Positions 21,831 through 31,436 of a stretch of DNA of 64,000 nucleotides are shown here, piece by piece. The notes beneath the pieces are model-generated. The model was not told where the DNA came from and made no database searches. It worked only from the letters and a program-made list of their open reading frames with translations. The position numbers and the translations under genes were made by a program. The stretch lies in contig NC_049982.1 in the NCBI RefSeq assembly GCF_000003815.2, forward strand, positions 4,175,259-4,239,258, given 5' to 3'. Numbering within the stretch: position 1 is the first letter of the stretch; the number at the start of each line of letters is the position of its first letter. The stretch comes from Branchiostoma floridae. Its lineage: Eukaryota; Chordata; Leptocardii; Amphioxiformes; Branchiostomatidae.

Positions 21831-23195
21831 TCCCCAGCCTTTCGGGGGAGATAAACTCGCAGCTGGCTCAAGGGCGCCCTTGGGTTTACTCCGATTTTAC
21901 GACAGTGAGCAGTTTCTTCCACACCGACATTGGCGTTACGACATCTTGACGTTTTGGGACTACGAGCTGTGAATTCGGCAAAGACAGCGATTATTGTGAC
22001 AGGGTTGGCCTGCGAAGAAAAACAGATTTTTGCACTATTGACGAGGTGTTCCTATCAACAGTGAGACGAATTCTGTTATTGACAGGATCATCTTGTCAAT
22101 AGTGGAATTCTTTCCACTATTGACAGGATTATCTTGTCACAAAAGATCCTTGCTCTTCACTAGCCCCGGGTTTTGGGTAATATGAACTTGAACTAGTCTG
22201 TGTAACACAAATTCTGCTGTCCTGGTCTGGAATCGGCCCCTCTTCTAGGAGGCCGGTGGATGTTGGGTGGGCTGCTATAAGCGAGATTTAATCAGGCTAA
22301 CCGTGAACCAACGTCGTGTTTTCTATCTCAGTTGAACATCGCTCGAGTCTGTCTGATTTTTGCCGCGGATGTTTTGCTTTTCGTTTCCATCCAGGGGAAA
22401 CTAAAGGGATAAGCCGCAGGTCTGCACATTTGTGCAATTAGGTTGTACATTAGATCATATTCCCGACTTCACTTGTGCTTGTAAATCAGTCTGAAGGCTT
22501 CACGTCTCTACGTCATCAATCTTAAAGCAGATGTTATGGGAGTCCTTCACAGTGGCACCTTCAGTCTCTAAAGGCGGTCTCTAACGATTTTGTAAAGCGT
22601 CTCCTGTTAGGATGATCGCGTTTTCTCGGGGTCAGTCATAAAACGCTACAATTCACCTCCTAACATCTGCTTAGAGATGAGTCTGATAGGTCAGGAATAA
22701 TCTCCAAGCAGATGTTAGGCTGAAAATAGATCAAAATACAAGGCAACCAGAGCCCTTACATAAGTTACAGGCTTCCAGTCTGGTATGCACTTTTATTGTA
22801 GTTGCTGAGTCGCTTTTTGAATACTGAAAATTTGAACAACAGGAGCTTACATCCACGAATTTCCTTCACCGCTTTAACATGCTAAAGCCTACGCGGAAAT
22901 GTAAAACCCCACCCTAACCACCGCAAAGACGCAAACGTTCACTCCGTTGTTCGTCCATGACCGTCCATGCTAGGCTACAGTAACTTACCAAGGAAATTCC
23001 CGCGAACCTTTTCCTATTTCATCTCGGACCAACAACTCCCTACCGACATCTGCTTGGATCTTGTTGTGCTCGCCCCACGGGCGAGGGAAGATGTCTCCGC
23101 CTACCTACCTAGTCCCTGTCTCCTCCACCGCCGCCCAAATCAAACCCATCTGTCGGGCCGGTCCGCACCCAGACTCCGCCACCCTTCACTGAGCA
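21831..23195. other. Non-coding DNA with short palindromes
   Basis: Near 22075-22140 TATTGACAGGATCATCTTGT and a second TATTGACAGGATTATCTTGT are tandem, each partly self-complementary. CCTAACATCTGCTTAGAGAT (22666) faces ATCTCCAAGCAGATGTTAGG (22698) across about 21 bp. These are two CCAAGCAG-family MITE ends nearly back to back. AGTCTGTGTAACACAAATTC (22194) recurs at 40259. Confidence 0.5.
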
Positions 23196-23199
23196 GGGA

Positions 23200-23860
23200 A
23201 TTTCGGTCCAAGGGCCTCACACGAGGTAACTTACCGTAGGACCTCCAATAATTCTGGTAAAAGAATGGTAAGTGAAAAGAAACGGAAAGGAGAAATGTGT
23301 AACAGTTGTATTTTTACTAGGTCAGTAGGTGTGCTGTATTCATTTTCTGACTAAATGTCTTTACCTTTGCAAAAATCTAAATTTCAGTCCAAAGGCCTCA
23401 CACTAGGAACCTTACCGTAGAACCGGTAATATATAATTCTGGTAAAAGAAAAGAAACGGAAAGGGGAAAATGAGTTGTTCTTCTAGGCGAATTCCTTTTT
23501 CTGACTGAATGCCTTTGCAAAATGCATCCCAAAGGCAAAAGGAGTAAGTCTACGAAGAGAATACACATGTAACGTTATATCTAATATATATGTACACTTT
23601 TATAGCGTTTTTAATAGAATCACAGTGAAGTTTTTTATGTGCTGAACATAGATGCAGGCATATCAGTATGGTGTATTCTTTTCCTGACTAGATGTCTTTA
23701 TCTGTGCCAAAATGCATTCCAAAGACAAAAGAAGTTAAAGTCTGTGAAGAGAGAAAACATTTGAAGGTGATATTATATAAACATTCTAGCATTTACAATC
23801 CCATTAAAATTATGTACTGAACATAGATACCCAGGCATATCATACCATTGCGGTCTTCCT
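23200..23860 (+). repeat. Degenerate tandem repeat, about 150-180 bp unit
   Basis: Repeated blocks include AGTCCAAAGGCCTCACAC-type (23208, 23386), TTCTGGTAAAAGAA, GAAACGGAAAGG, and TCTGACTAAATGTCTTTACC-type (23344, 23496, 23678). There is no coding signal. Confidence 0.6.
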
Positions 23861-24049
23861 TGATGTTTCTGGGCGGAGACTAGTCCATAAACTAACGTCA
23901 GTGTTACACGGTACCTACAGAGATAAGCCTTCACGCAACAATGATGAAATTAAGGTGGCCATTTTCTTCTTAGATCAGATCTGAAGTTAGACTAGACTAC
24001 TGTCAGATCCTGTCAGTCTAGGAGCTTGTGGTCGGCTATCAAAAACTGG

Positions 24050-24430
24050 AGTCTTCAAGCAGATGTTAGGGTGGAAGATCGCAAGCAACGCAAACATCAC
24101 ACAACATAGCCTCCATAGCAGGCTCTCTGGGTCTTTGTTTCGTCTTTTTGGGCTCGTAATACACTTTTGTTGGCCGTTTCTTTTTGTACAGGGGTCGCTT
24201 GTGCTACGGGCCGACAGTACACGTGACCCAGTACAAAAACAAACGGCCAGCAAATGTGTATTATAACCTCAAAATGACGAAAAAATTCTGTTGTACTCGC
24301 CCCTCTTATACGTTTCAATAGCCCAGAGAGACTGCTATGGAGACTAACACAACATGGCATATCCCAAATCCTCCAGACAAGTGTGGTTCCACTGGTTGGG
24401 TCTTCGTGTATGAATCGATTTTTGTTATCC
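24050..24430 (+). repeat. Dispersed repeat, copy interrupted by a MITE
   Basis: Same sequence as 19686-19815, but split at CACAACAT by a 241-bp insertion (24108-24348). Right of the insertion it continues GGCATATCCCAAATCCTCCA. Confidence 0.75.
24108..24348. mobile_element. hAT-type MITE with proven 8-bp target duplication
   Basis: Flanked by CACAACAT at 24100-24107 and 24349-24356. The paralogous uninterrupted copy at 19756-19763 has a single CACAACAT. The ends are inverted repeats (CTCCATAGCAGGCTCTCTGGG against its near complement, GTCTCCATAGCAGTCTCTC). Inner arms ACACTTTTGTTGGCCGTTTC face their complement near 24236-24262. An 8-bp duplication fits hAT. There is no transposase. Confidence 0.85.
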
Positions 24431-25195
24431 GTGCCTTTTATATTTCCTAATTCTTACTGTTTACTAATTGCTATTGTGGAAGTAAGTACATTTGTGCTTA
24501 TATACATGTGTGTATTAGTGTGGGTGTTACTGTAGAGGCTTGCCTGATTATGTTGATACTTAAAGCAGGTCATGGGCGGAGACCTTTAATTGGTGCAATT
24601 AAGAACAATGTCGCCTGGACTCCAAGTTTACATCGTGATGATAGCATCCCTTAGCAGCCATGTGCAGTTGGAATTTTAGCATTTTCTTGTTGCTCGTGCA
24701 AACTGTTGTCTTAGCTAAGCATCCAAAACTATTATAACTTAGCCTTGTTGTAAACCACCTTATAGCAGGCTCTCTCTCTCTATTTGTACAATTAGACCAC
24801 CGACCCACGAAGCCTGGTAGAGGCTATATAGAGTCAGTCTATGTTAGAAATCGCAAGACAAACCCAAAAAAGGTGGCCAATGCAGAAGTCTGCGAAGGAG
24901 GCTACAAAATGATGCAGTAGAATGTTTAAATCGCCAGTCGCGAAGCCTGCAGCCAAGCTATCGCCCGCGACGAAGACTATCAAAGTGGGAGGGGAGGTTT
25001 AATTGGGGGTAATCAAGAACAGTTTAACCCCGCTGGTTTCGTCACCTGGGCCAATACACGTCCCCAGGTGTGCCCGTCTCACCTGTGCGCGCGATTGTGC
25101 GCCGACTGAGGAGGTGCTAATCCCCCTCAATCGCCTCCGCACGGACAATGGGAAGGTGTGAATGGGCAGGTATTGTGCGAGGTGCGCGAGCGAAG
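24431..25195. other. Non-coding DNA
   Basis: No gene. ATAGCAGGCTCTCTCTCT near 24765 resembles one end of the MITE at 24108, so a solo MITE remnant may lie here. Confidence 0.4.
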
Positions 25196-25202
25196 TCAGG
25201 TC

Positions 25203-25480
25203 AGGACGGGTACATACAGCATATGGTCAGACAAGACCTGTGTGTGTGTGTCTCCTAACAAAACATCGCATGTGTGGAGGGCGGAAAGAAAGGGGACGGT
25301 TTGGGGATCAGGTCGAGAAACTGTATCAAGACGAGTATATTGTCTGACCCGTAGTAGGACGGGTACATACAGCATATCATATGGTCAGACAAGACCTTAA
25401 TGTGTGTCTTCTAACAAAACATCGCATGTAGGGCGGGCGGAAAGAAAGGAGACGGTTTGAGGAATCAGGTCGAGGAACTG
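25203..25480 (+). repeat. Two tandem 5' monomers of the LINE
   Basis: Two head-to-tail copies, 25203-25355 (153 bp) and 25356-25480. Both begin AGGACGGGTACATACAGCAT and end near GATCAGGTCGAGAAACTG, about 90% alike. They lie directly upstream of the LINE ORF, like the tandem promoter monomers in the 5' UTRs of some LINEs. Only the second copy leads into a TATA-like box. Confidence 0.6.
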
Positions 25481-25489
25481 TATATAAAG
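25481..25489 (+). promoter_or_regulatory. TATA-like box upstream of the LINE ORF
   Basis: TATATAAAG lies about 285 nt before the LINE start codon, at the end of the second monomer. The first monomer has TATCAAG at the same place. Promoter function is inferred. Confidence 0.35.
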
Positions 25490-25773
25490 GTCAACACCAG
25501 CAGAGGGATGCCCACACCGTCGCAGTCACGAGTGGAAGCAAACAGATCGTAAAGGCCGATCCAGCTAGAGTTGGACACCGCAAGTATCCCGGCCTAGAAC
25601 TGAAACACTTCGGGAAAAGTCTCCGCAAGGCCCTGAACTTCCTTTTATCTTAAATACTAAGTGAACGCTAGCGGTCACTTATGGATATCATAGCAGTTAT
25701 ACCAAGGTATCGTGCTATACATTTATCTTATAGATCTGAATACTATCATAATAGCTGGGTTCCTGTAGCTTAA

Positions 25774-28700
25774 ATGCCTTCAAAGTTTCTCACTGTAATG
25801 GGAAAAAAGTCCGCCTTAATTTTGTCCACCTGGAATATTCAAGGCGGTTGTGCTAAAAAGTTTTGTGATGTTGATTTTTGTTCTTTCTTTAGTAATAGCG
25901 ATTTGATTTGTATTCAAGAAACCTGGGCAGACAACTTTGTAGATTTTGATTTTCCAGGTTTTAGTCTTTTTAGTAGTTGTAGAAGTAGAAAGAAGAAAGC
26001 AAAAAGGAATTCAGGTGGGGTAGCCACTTTTTTCAGAAGTTCTTTTAAGAAGGGTATCCACAAACTCGACAGTAGTTCACCAGACACCATCTGGTGTAAA
26101 TTAGACAAATATTTTTTCGGCCTTCCTAATGATATATACCTTTGTAATGTTTATATTCCCCCCGAAACTTTTCCAAAGTCTTCAGAAATTGATCCTTTTG
26201 ACACATTATCCAATGATATTTGCAAATTTTCAAATTTAGGAGATATTGTTATCGTAGGAGATTTGAATGCAAGAACAGGGTCAATTACAGAAACATATTT
26301 TAATACCGATTCCTCCGATATGCTTACAGCGGATGTAATGGACGTTAAAAACAGAAACAATAGGGATGTTAAAGTTAATAATTATGGGAGATGTCTGCTT
26401 GAGCTATGTTCCTCAGCAGATTTAACTATTTTAAACGGCAGGTTTGCAGGTGATTTAAAGGGAGATTTTACATGCCATCATTATAACGGATCGAGTGTAG
26501 TAGATTATTGCATCACACAAAGATCAATGCTTTCCGATATTCAATATGTGCACGTTAGTCCATTATCGCCTTTTTCCGACCATTGTAATGTTTCTTTCTC
26601 TTTGTCCACAAAGCACGCTCCTCTGATCTCAGAAGAGAAATGTTCATCTAAACCAAACCCAATAAGATTTATCTGGGACGAAAATTCAAGTGATTTGTTC
26701 TCGGCAACATTGAATAGCTCCGAAACAAGCTCGAAATTAAACGACTTCTGTCAGGAAACATTTCATTCAGCCGAAAATGCTGTGTCCCGCTTTACGGAAA
26801 TTTTGATAGATGCATCATTAAGGTCACTGAAAATAAAACGTAGAAAACAAGTTAAGAAAACACAAATCAAAAAGAATAAAGCGTGGTTTGACCAGTGTTG
26901 TTGGTCCTTGCGCCAACGACTGAAAAGACTATCCTTACAGTTAAAAAAAGAACCATGGGCTCACGAAACAAGAATCAAATACTTCTCAACTCTAAAAGAG
27001 TACAAAAAACTCCTTAAACAATGCAAACGAAGATATAAGGCTGAAATATTGACAAAATTAGAAAATATGAGCGAAAAAAATCCAAAAGAATTTTGGTCAT
27101 TGTTAAATTTTCTAGATAACGAAGTTAACGGAAAAACACAGAAGAATACAACTGACCCTAATATTACCAGCACTGAATGGACAGAACACTTTAAAGGACT
27201 GAATAATCTAACAAAGAATAAAAACTTTGACACGGATTTCGAAAAAACAATCACAGAACAAATCAAACATTTAGATAAAAACCCATCTAATTTGCTGGAT
27301 TATCCATTTACTATGGAAGAAGTTTTAGATGGCGTCAAACAATTAAAGTCTGGAAAGGCCTGTGGTATAGATTCTATTTCTAATGATATGTTAAAACAGG
27401 GATCAAAACAGTTATACCAGTCATTGGTTACCCTTTTCAATACTATTCTTTCAGAAGGTTCATTTCCATCTAACTGGAATACTAGTATTCTCACTCCGAT
27501 ATTCAAATCAGGTGACAAGTCGAATGTTGACAATTACAGAGGCATTGCTCTCTCGAGTTGTCTATCTAAATTATTTACGCGTCTCCTAAATACTAGATTA
27601 CAAAATTTTGTAGAAGATAATAATTTGTTAGCGGACACACAATTTGGATTCCGAAAAAAATGCCGTACTGCTGATAATGTATTCATTCTAAAATCTCTTA
27701 TTGAAAAATACACACAAAAAAAGAAAGGTAAATTGTTTGTTTGTTTTGTGGACATGAAAAAAGCATTTGACAGTGTATGGCGTGACGGATTATTCTACAA
27801 ATTGTTACATCATGGTATCGATGGAAACTTCTTCAATGTACTGAAATCCATGTATATGAATGTCAACTATGCTGTTAGAATGGAGAATGGTTTATCAGAT
27901 TCCTTTGTTTCCACATGTGGAGTAAGACAAGGTTGTAACTTAAGTCCGTTGCTATTTAACCTATTTATCAATGATCTGTCGCAATGTTTTGACCGTGACC
28001 AATGTGATGCAGCTACTTTAACTTCTAGATCTATTAATTGTCTGTCCTGGGCAGACGATCTTGCCTTGATTTCATTGTCAAAGCAGGGACTTCAACAATG
28101 CATCAATACTCTACAAACATATTGTGATAATTGGAAATTAACTGTCAATGTATCTAAAACAAAAGTTCTTATCTTCTCTAAAGGCAATACAAAAAAAATA
28201 TCAAAAGAATTCTTCATATATGATAGTGAAATAGAAGTTACAGACAGTTACACCTACCTTGGAATCCCTTTTACGTCCTCAGGTAAATTTAAAACAGCCA
28301 GAAAATTTCTAAAGACCAAAGCTATGAGAGCTATCTTTAAATTAAAATCACTTTTATCTTCCGAAAATATTTCCATAGCGCTAGGTAAAGATCTTTTCGA
28401 CAAATTTGTAAAACCTATCCTCATGTATGGATCTGAGTTAACATGCTTTGACCATACCTCGAAAACACTGAAACTTATTGTCTCAAAAAACATCCCTATA
28501 TCTTCTCCAAAAAATACTCTCTCTTTCTTATTGAAGAAACTTCAGATCGACGATAATATTCCACTGTCGATTCGAAAGAGCACTTGCACTGATGCAACTC
28601 ATTCTTATATCATTAATTTTGAGAGAAGACCAGACAAAGACATGTTCTTAAGACATGCGTCTGGGCTTGATATAGAAAAGGATGGCTTTTCAACCGATAA

Positions 28701-29508
28701 AACACGCCTCCCTTTAGATATACCGGAATTTGACATACTTGACACACGTTTTCAGAAATTTCTACTTGGTGTTCATTCAAAATCATCTAATGACGGCGTG
28801 CGAGGAGAGTTAGGAACTTTTCCTATTATAATACCTGCTAGAATTCAGCTCATTAAATACTGGCACCGTTTGGTAAACTTACCTGAGGACTCTCTGCTTC
28901 GCGATGCATACAACACTGTACTTACTGATAATCAAGACTGGATTAATCATGTTAAGGACATTCTCTGTTACCATGGCTTTGGACACATATGGATGAAACC
29001 TGAGGCTTATAATATAGATTATATTGTCAACCAACTACGCCTCCGGCTACAAGATACATATATACAAAAGTGGTTTAATTCTATTGAAAACAATTCAAAG
29101 CTGTCTTTTCTTAGCAAGTCAAAAGAATGTTATGAACAAGAAACATACCTTTATGATATAAATAATTTTGAAATTCGAAAAGCGATTACTCAGTTAAGAA
29201 TCAGCAGCCATAAATTGAATATTGAAACAGGTAGATATTACAATGTAGCCCCTGACCAAAGGTTCTGTCCTTTCTGTCCAAAGCATATTGAAGATGAATT
29301 TCACTTTTTAATGGAATGCTCTAGATACGCTATTTTACGTAATGAGCTATTTACATTTCTCGAATACAGTACAGCAGATTTCAAGAGACTCGATGCTACA
29401 GACAGATTTGTATATATCTTTGGATGCCACGACTCCCATAATGCAAGGATAGGCAAATATATCAAAGACTGCTTTGCTATTAGAAAGAGTAATGAATCTC
29501 ATGTATAG
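25774..29508 (+). CDS. LINE ORF2: AP endonuclease and reverse transcriptase
   Basis: A 1244-residue protein. Residues about 13-280 form an apurinic-type endonuclease that nicks target DNA: STWN with Asn21, QET with Glu49, GDLN with Asp163 and Asn165, and SDH with Asp269-His270. Residues about 490-840 are a reverse transcriptase. It has FVDMKKAFD (Asp660), the GVRQGCNLSPLLFNL segment and the WADD box (Asp761, Asp762), so all three catalytic aspartates are present. The C-terminus has a zinc-knuckle-like C-x2-C-x8-H-x4-C at Cys1165, Cys1168, His1177, Cys1182. Such proteins copy their own RNA at a nicked site in the nucleus (target-primed reverse transcription). The start follows an in-frame stop four codons upstream (TAG at 25762-25764). 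No frameshift or stop interrupts it. The clade is unassigned, possibly I/CR1-like. Confidence 0.95.
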   Translation: MPSKFLTVMGKKSALILSTWNIQGGCAKKFCDVDFCSFFSNSDLICIQETWADNFVDFDFPGFSLFSSCRSRKKKAKRNSGGVATFFRSSFKKGIHKLDSSSPDTIWCKLDKYFFGLPNDIYLCNVYIPPETFPKSSEIDPFDTLSNDICKFSNLGDIVIVGDLNARTGSITETYFNTDSSDMLTADVMDVKNRNNRDVKVNNYGRCLLELCSSADLTILNGRFAGDLKGDFTCHHYNGSSVVDYCITQRSMLSDIQYVHVSPLSPFSDHCNVSFSLSTKHAPLISEEKCSSKPNPIRFIWDENSSDLFSATLNSSETSSKLNDFCQETFHSAENAVSRFTEILIDASLRSLKIKRRKQVKKTQIKKNKAWFDQCCWSLRQRLKRLSLQLKKEPWAHETRIKYFSTLKEYKKLLKQCKRRYKAEILTKLENMSEKNPKEFWSLLNFLDNEVNGKTQKNTTDPNITSTEWTEHFKGLNNLTKNKNFDTDFEKTITEQIKHLDKNPSNLLDYPFTMEEVLDGVKQLKSGKACGIDSISNDMLKQGSKQLYQSLVTLFNTILSEGSFPSNWNTSILTPIFKSGDKSNVDNYRGIALSSCLSKLFTRLLNTRLQNFVEDNNLLADTQFGFRKKCRTADNVFILKSLIEKYTQKKKGKLFVCFVDMKKAFDSVWRDGLFYKLLHHGIDGNFFNVLKSMYMNVNYAVRMENGLSDSFVSTCGVRQGCNLSPLLFNLFINDLSQCFDRDQCDAATLTSRSINCLSWADDLALISLSKQGLQQCINTLQTYCDNWKLTVNVSKTKVLIFSKGNTKKISKEFFIYDSEIEVTDSYTYLGIPFTSSGKFKTARKFLKTKAMRAIFKLKSLLSSENISIALGKDLFDKFVKPILMYGSELTCFDHTSKTLKLIVSKNIPISSPKNTLSFLLKKLQIDDNIPLSIRKSTCTDATHSYIINFERRPDKDMFLRHASGLDIEKDGFSTDKTRLPLDIPEFDILDTRFQKFLLGVHSKSSNDGVRGELGTFPIIIPARIQLIKYWHRLVNLPEDSLLRDAYNTVLTDNQDWINHVKDILCYHGFGHIWMKPEAYNIDYIVNQLRLRLQDTYIQKWFNSIENNSKLSFLSKSKECYEQETYLYDINNFEIRKAITQLRISSHKLNIETGRYYNVAPDQRFCPFCPKHIEDEFHFLMECSRYAILRNELFTFLEYSTADFKRLDATDRFVYIFGCHDSHNARIGKYIKDCFAIRKSNESHV

Positions 29509-29676
29509 CCCAACTCGATTGTAACACTATTTCAAAGACTAATGTGTCAGCCCTTCTTGTTACGTTAATTAGGATATCAAGTCTTATTCTCTACACCTAT
29601 TTTGTACTTTGTGTAACAGTCATTGCCATACTTTGTACCATGTACAAATGTCGAGCAATAAAGTTCTATCTATATA
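29509..29676 (+). other. LINE 3' UTR and polyadenylation signal
   Basis: An AT-rich stretch after the ORF stop with TTTGTACCATGTACAAA (self-complementary) near 29632 and AATAAA at 29657. The element probably ends in the short TCTATCTATATA repeat that follows. Confidence 0.55.
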
Positions 29677-30353
29677 AAGCCAGGAGTACATAAAAACGTA
29701 TTTTGTCTGACCCAGGAAGTTATAACATCCTTGACCCTTACTTCTCTTGACCTCAATGAAAAGAGGTCTGCAGGCCGATATTTTAGGTTCTCATGAACAA
29801 ACAACAAAGGTTTACAAAAAAAAGTATTCTTGGCGTTGACCCAATTTACGGAAGTGACCCAGTTTACCGAAAATGTTACTTGGATCCTCCTTGTTGGTTC
29901 ACAATACACAATGCAAGGTACATGTGTACCTTCACTGTCAAAATATTGAATAGGTAGTGATTATAACGCGGGGAGGGGGTAAACGACCCGACAATTAAAA
30001 CATGGGTGTTAAAATACACAATATTTACTGAGTCTATAATTTTACCTCCATTCTCAATGTTCAAAAGCAACGTTTCGAGATGCGAAATTTAGCTTTTCTT
30101 TGGTACCTTATTAAGTCTTCCGCGAATGGCAAACTTATCTTCTTTTTCCATTGCGAAACTAGTAAACCTTTTTTGAGTGCTGTGCTGTCGGAATCAAGGG
30201 ATGTACCATTTTACACGACTTCTCAAAGAATCAATGAAGCGCATGCGACAGAAATGATACTGGAGGTACAATGAGTGTTACCGACGAATTGGATAAATGT
30301 TTCACGCTGTTCTTCATCAGTTTTATTTTCCGTGGCTGCAATTTTAGGCGGAT
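29677..30353. other. Non-coding DNA between LINE and Lhx1/5 leader
   Basis: No gene seen. A homeobox-gene promoter-proximal region is expected here, but I recognise no specific element. Confidence 0.45.
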
Positions 30354-31263
30354 CTACGGTAAGCCTTGCCGCTGTGGGCCCGTGCGCGCGGCCTCACACC
30401 CCTGCCCGACGCGCGCATGCATAATCAGGCGATGTGAATAAGCGTTGCCATGGCGATAGCGGGATGATTGGCTTGGCGAATCCCCCTCCTTTGTCACCTT
30501 GTCAAATGCATGACAGGCCCTGGTGAACCGGGAGAGAAAGGCGAGAGAACGCGTGCTCGGCGAAACGGTTTGTACACAAGCTAGTGACCGGACTGCGTGT
30601 GTCAGTGTGTGCTGCATGCAGTACTGTACTGTACTAGTAGTCTACACACCGCTTCTGTGAGCGGGAATCAGTGTAGAGGAAGCCACAGCTGACGCGCGGA
30701 GCAAGGTTTATCGCTGCGGAACACCGGGTCGGCTGATAACGAGCAGGGCCCCGGGCGACAACCGGTCGATATACGGGGAGACACGCGTGGGGCGCCGAAG
30801 ACAACCTCCCGTAGTCTCGGCATTGTTGTGGGACTGACCCGGGCAATTCGGCAGAAGCTCCCGTGCCCCGGGGATAGGCTAGACAGGTATACAGTTGCGA
30901 AAGAACAACACAGGAGCCTCCCATGTGGATGCGCACAGGGTAGACAAGCGCAAGCCCCTGTCTGCCTCTCTTCTTTCTGAAGAAGACAAAACCTTCAGGA
31001 CGCTGCCTTTTTGGTCGGGACTTCTTCATACATGAACTGAATGGACTGAGATTCGAACTCGGGACTCCTGATCCTGCGTGTGCCGCTGTGTCTGCGCACA
31101 CAGCTACTACAGAAGGTGTGGGACTGACAGTTTGACTTCTCGGCTAGAACGCGAGGCTGCTCTGCAGGGCCTCTGCAGACCAGCGCCGACCCTGGACACC
31201 GTGGTGGATTCGAACCCGGGACTCTCGGAGAGCGCCTTCATCTACACGGAGCAGTCGGGCAGC
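30354..31263 (+). promoter_or_regulatory. Lhx1/5: GC-rich promoter/5' leader of Lhx1/5
   Basis: CpG-rich, repeat-free DNA immediately before the LIM1 exon, consistent with a developmental-gene promoter and 5' UTR. There is no obvious TATA box. An upstream ATG at 31078 is in frame with the coding exon and open, so a 62-residue N-terminal extension is formally possible. A long minus-strand open frame (30634-31101) is probably a product of GC richness. The transcription start cannot be placed. Confidence 0.45.
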
Positions 31264-31436
31264 ATGGTGGTGAACTGCGCGGGGTGCGAGCGGCCCGTGC
31301 TGGACCGGTTCCTGCTGAACGTGCTGGACAGAGCGTGGCACGCCAAGTGTGTGCGCTGCAGCGACTGTAGCTGTCGGCTCACGGAGAAATGTTTCACTAG
31401 GGACTCCAAACTGTACTGCAGAGAGGACTTTTTCAG
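31264..31436 (+). CDS. Lhx1/5: Lhx1/5 coding exon 1: LIM domain 1
   Basis: Encodes 57 codons plus two bases. Lhx1/5 proteins are nuclear LIM-homeodomain transcription factors acting in gastrulation, head and neural patterning. The LIM domains bind the cofactor Ldb. The LIM1 zinc ligands are all present: Cys5, Cys8, His26, Cys29, Cys32, Cys35, Cys52, Asp55. The phrase [20 protein letters not shown] is almost that of vertebrate LHX1. The start at 31264 is chosen because vertebrate LHX1 begins MVHCAGC and because A at -3 and G at +4 fit a good context. An in-frame ATG upstream at 31078 remains an alternative. The exon ends AG|GTTGGT at 31437, phase 2, the same junction as in vertebrates (after DFF). 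Lhx3/4 is less similar. Homeobox exons are not in the window. Confidence 0.93.

Larger units (their letters stand above)
25203..29676 (+). mobile_element. Apparently intact LINE (non-LTR) retrotransposon
   Basis: Comprises tandem 5' monomers, a leader, one long ORF, and a 3' UTR ending with AATAAA at 29657-29662. No separate ORF1 is visible, so either the clade is single-ORF or the copy lacks it. I could not identify target duplications. The true borders are uncertain at both ends. The intact ORF marks it as young. Confidence 0.7.

Noticed and set aside
30634-31101. 155-codon minus-strand frame antisense to the Lhx1/5 leader
   Set aside because: No domain. GC-rich DNA gives long frames by chance. 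It overlaps the presumed promoter.
31040-31230. tRNA T-arm-like strings (GATTCGAACTCGGGAC, GATTCGAACCCGGGAC)
   Set aside because: No acceptor, D or anticodon arms can be folded around them. They lie in the leader of Lhx1/5.
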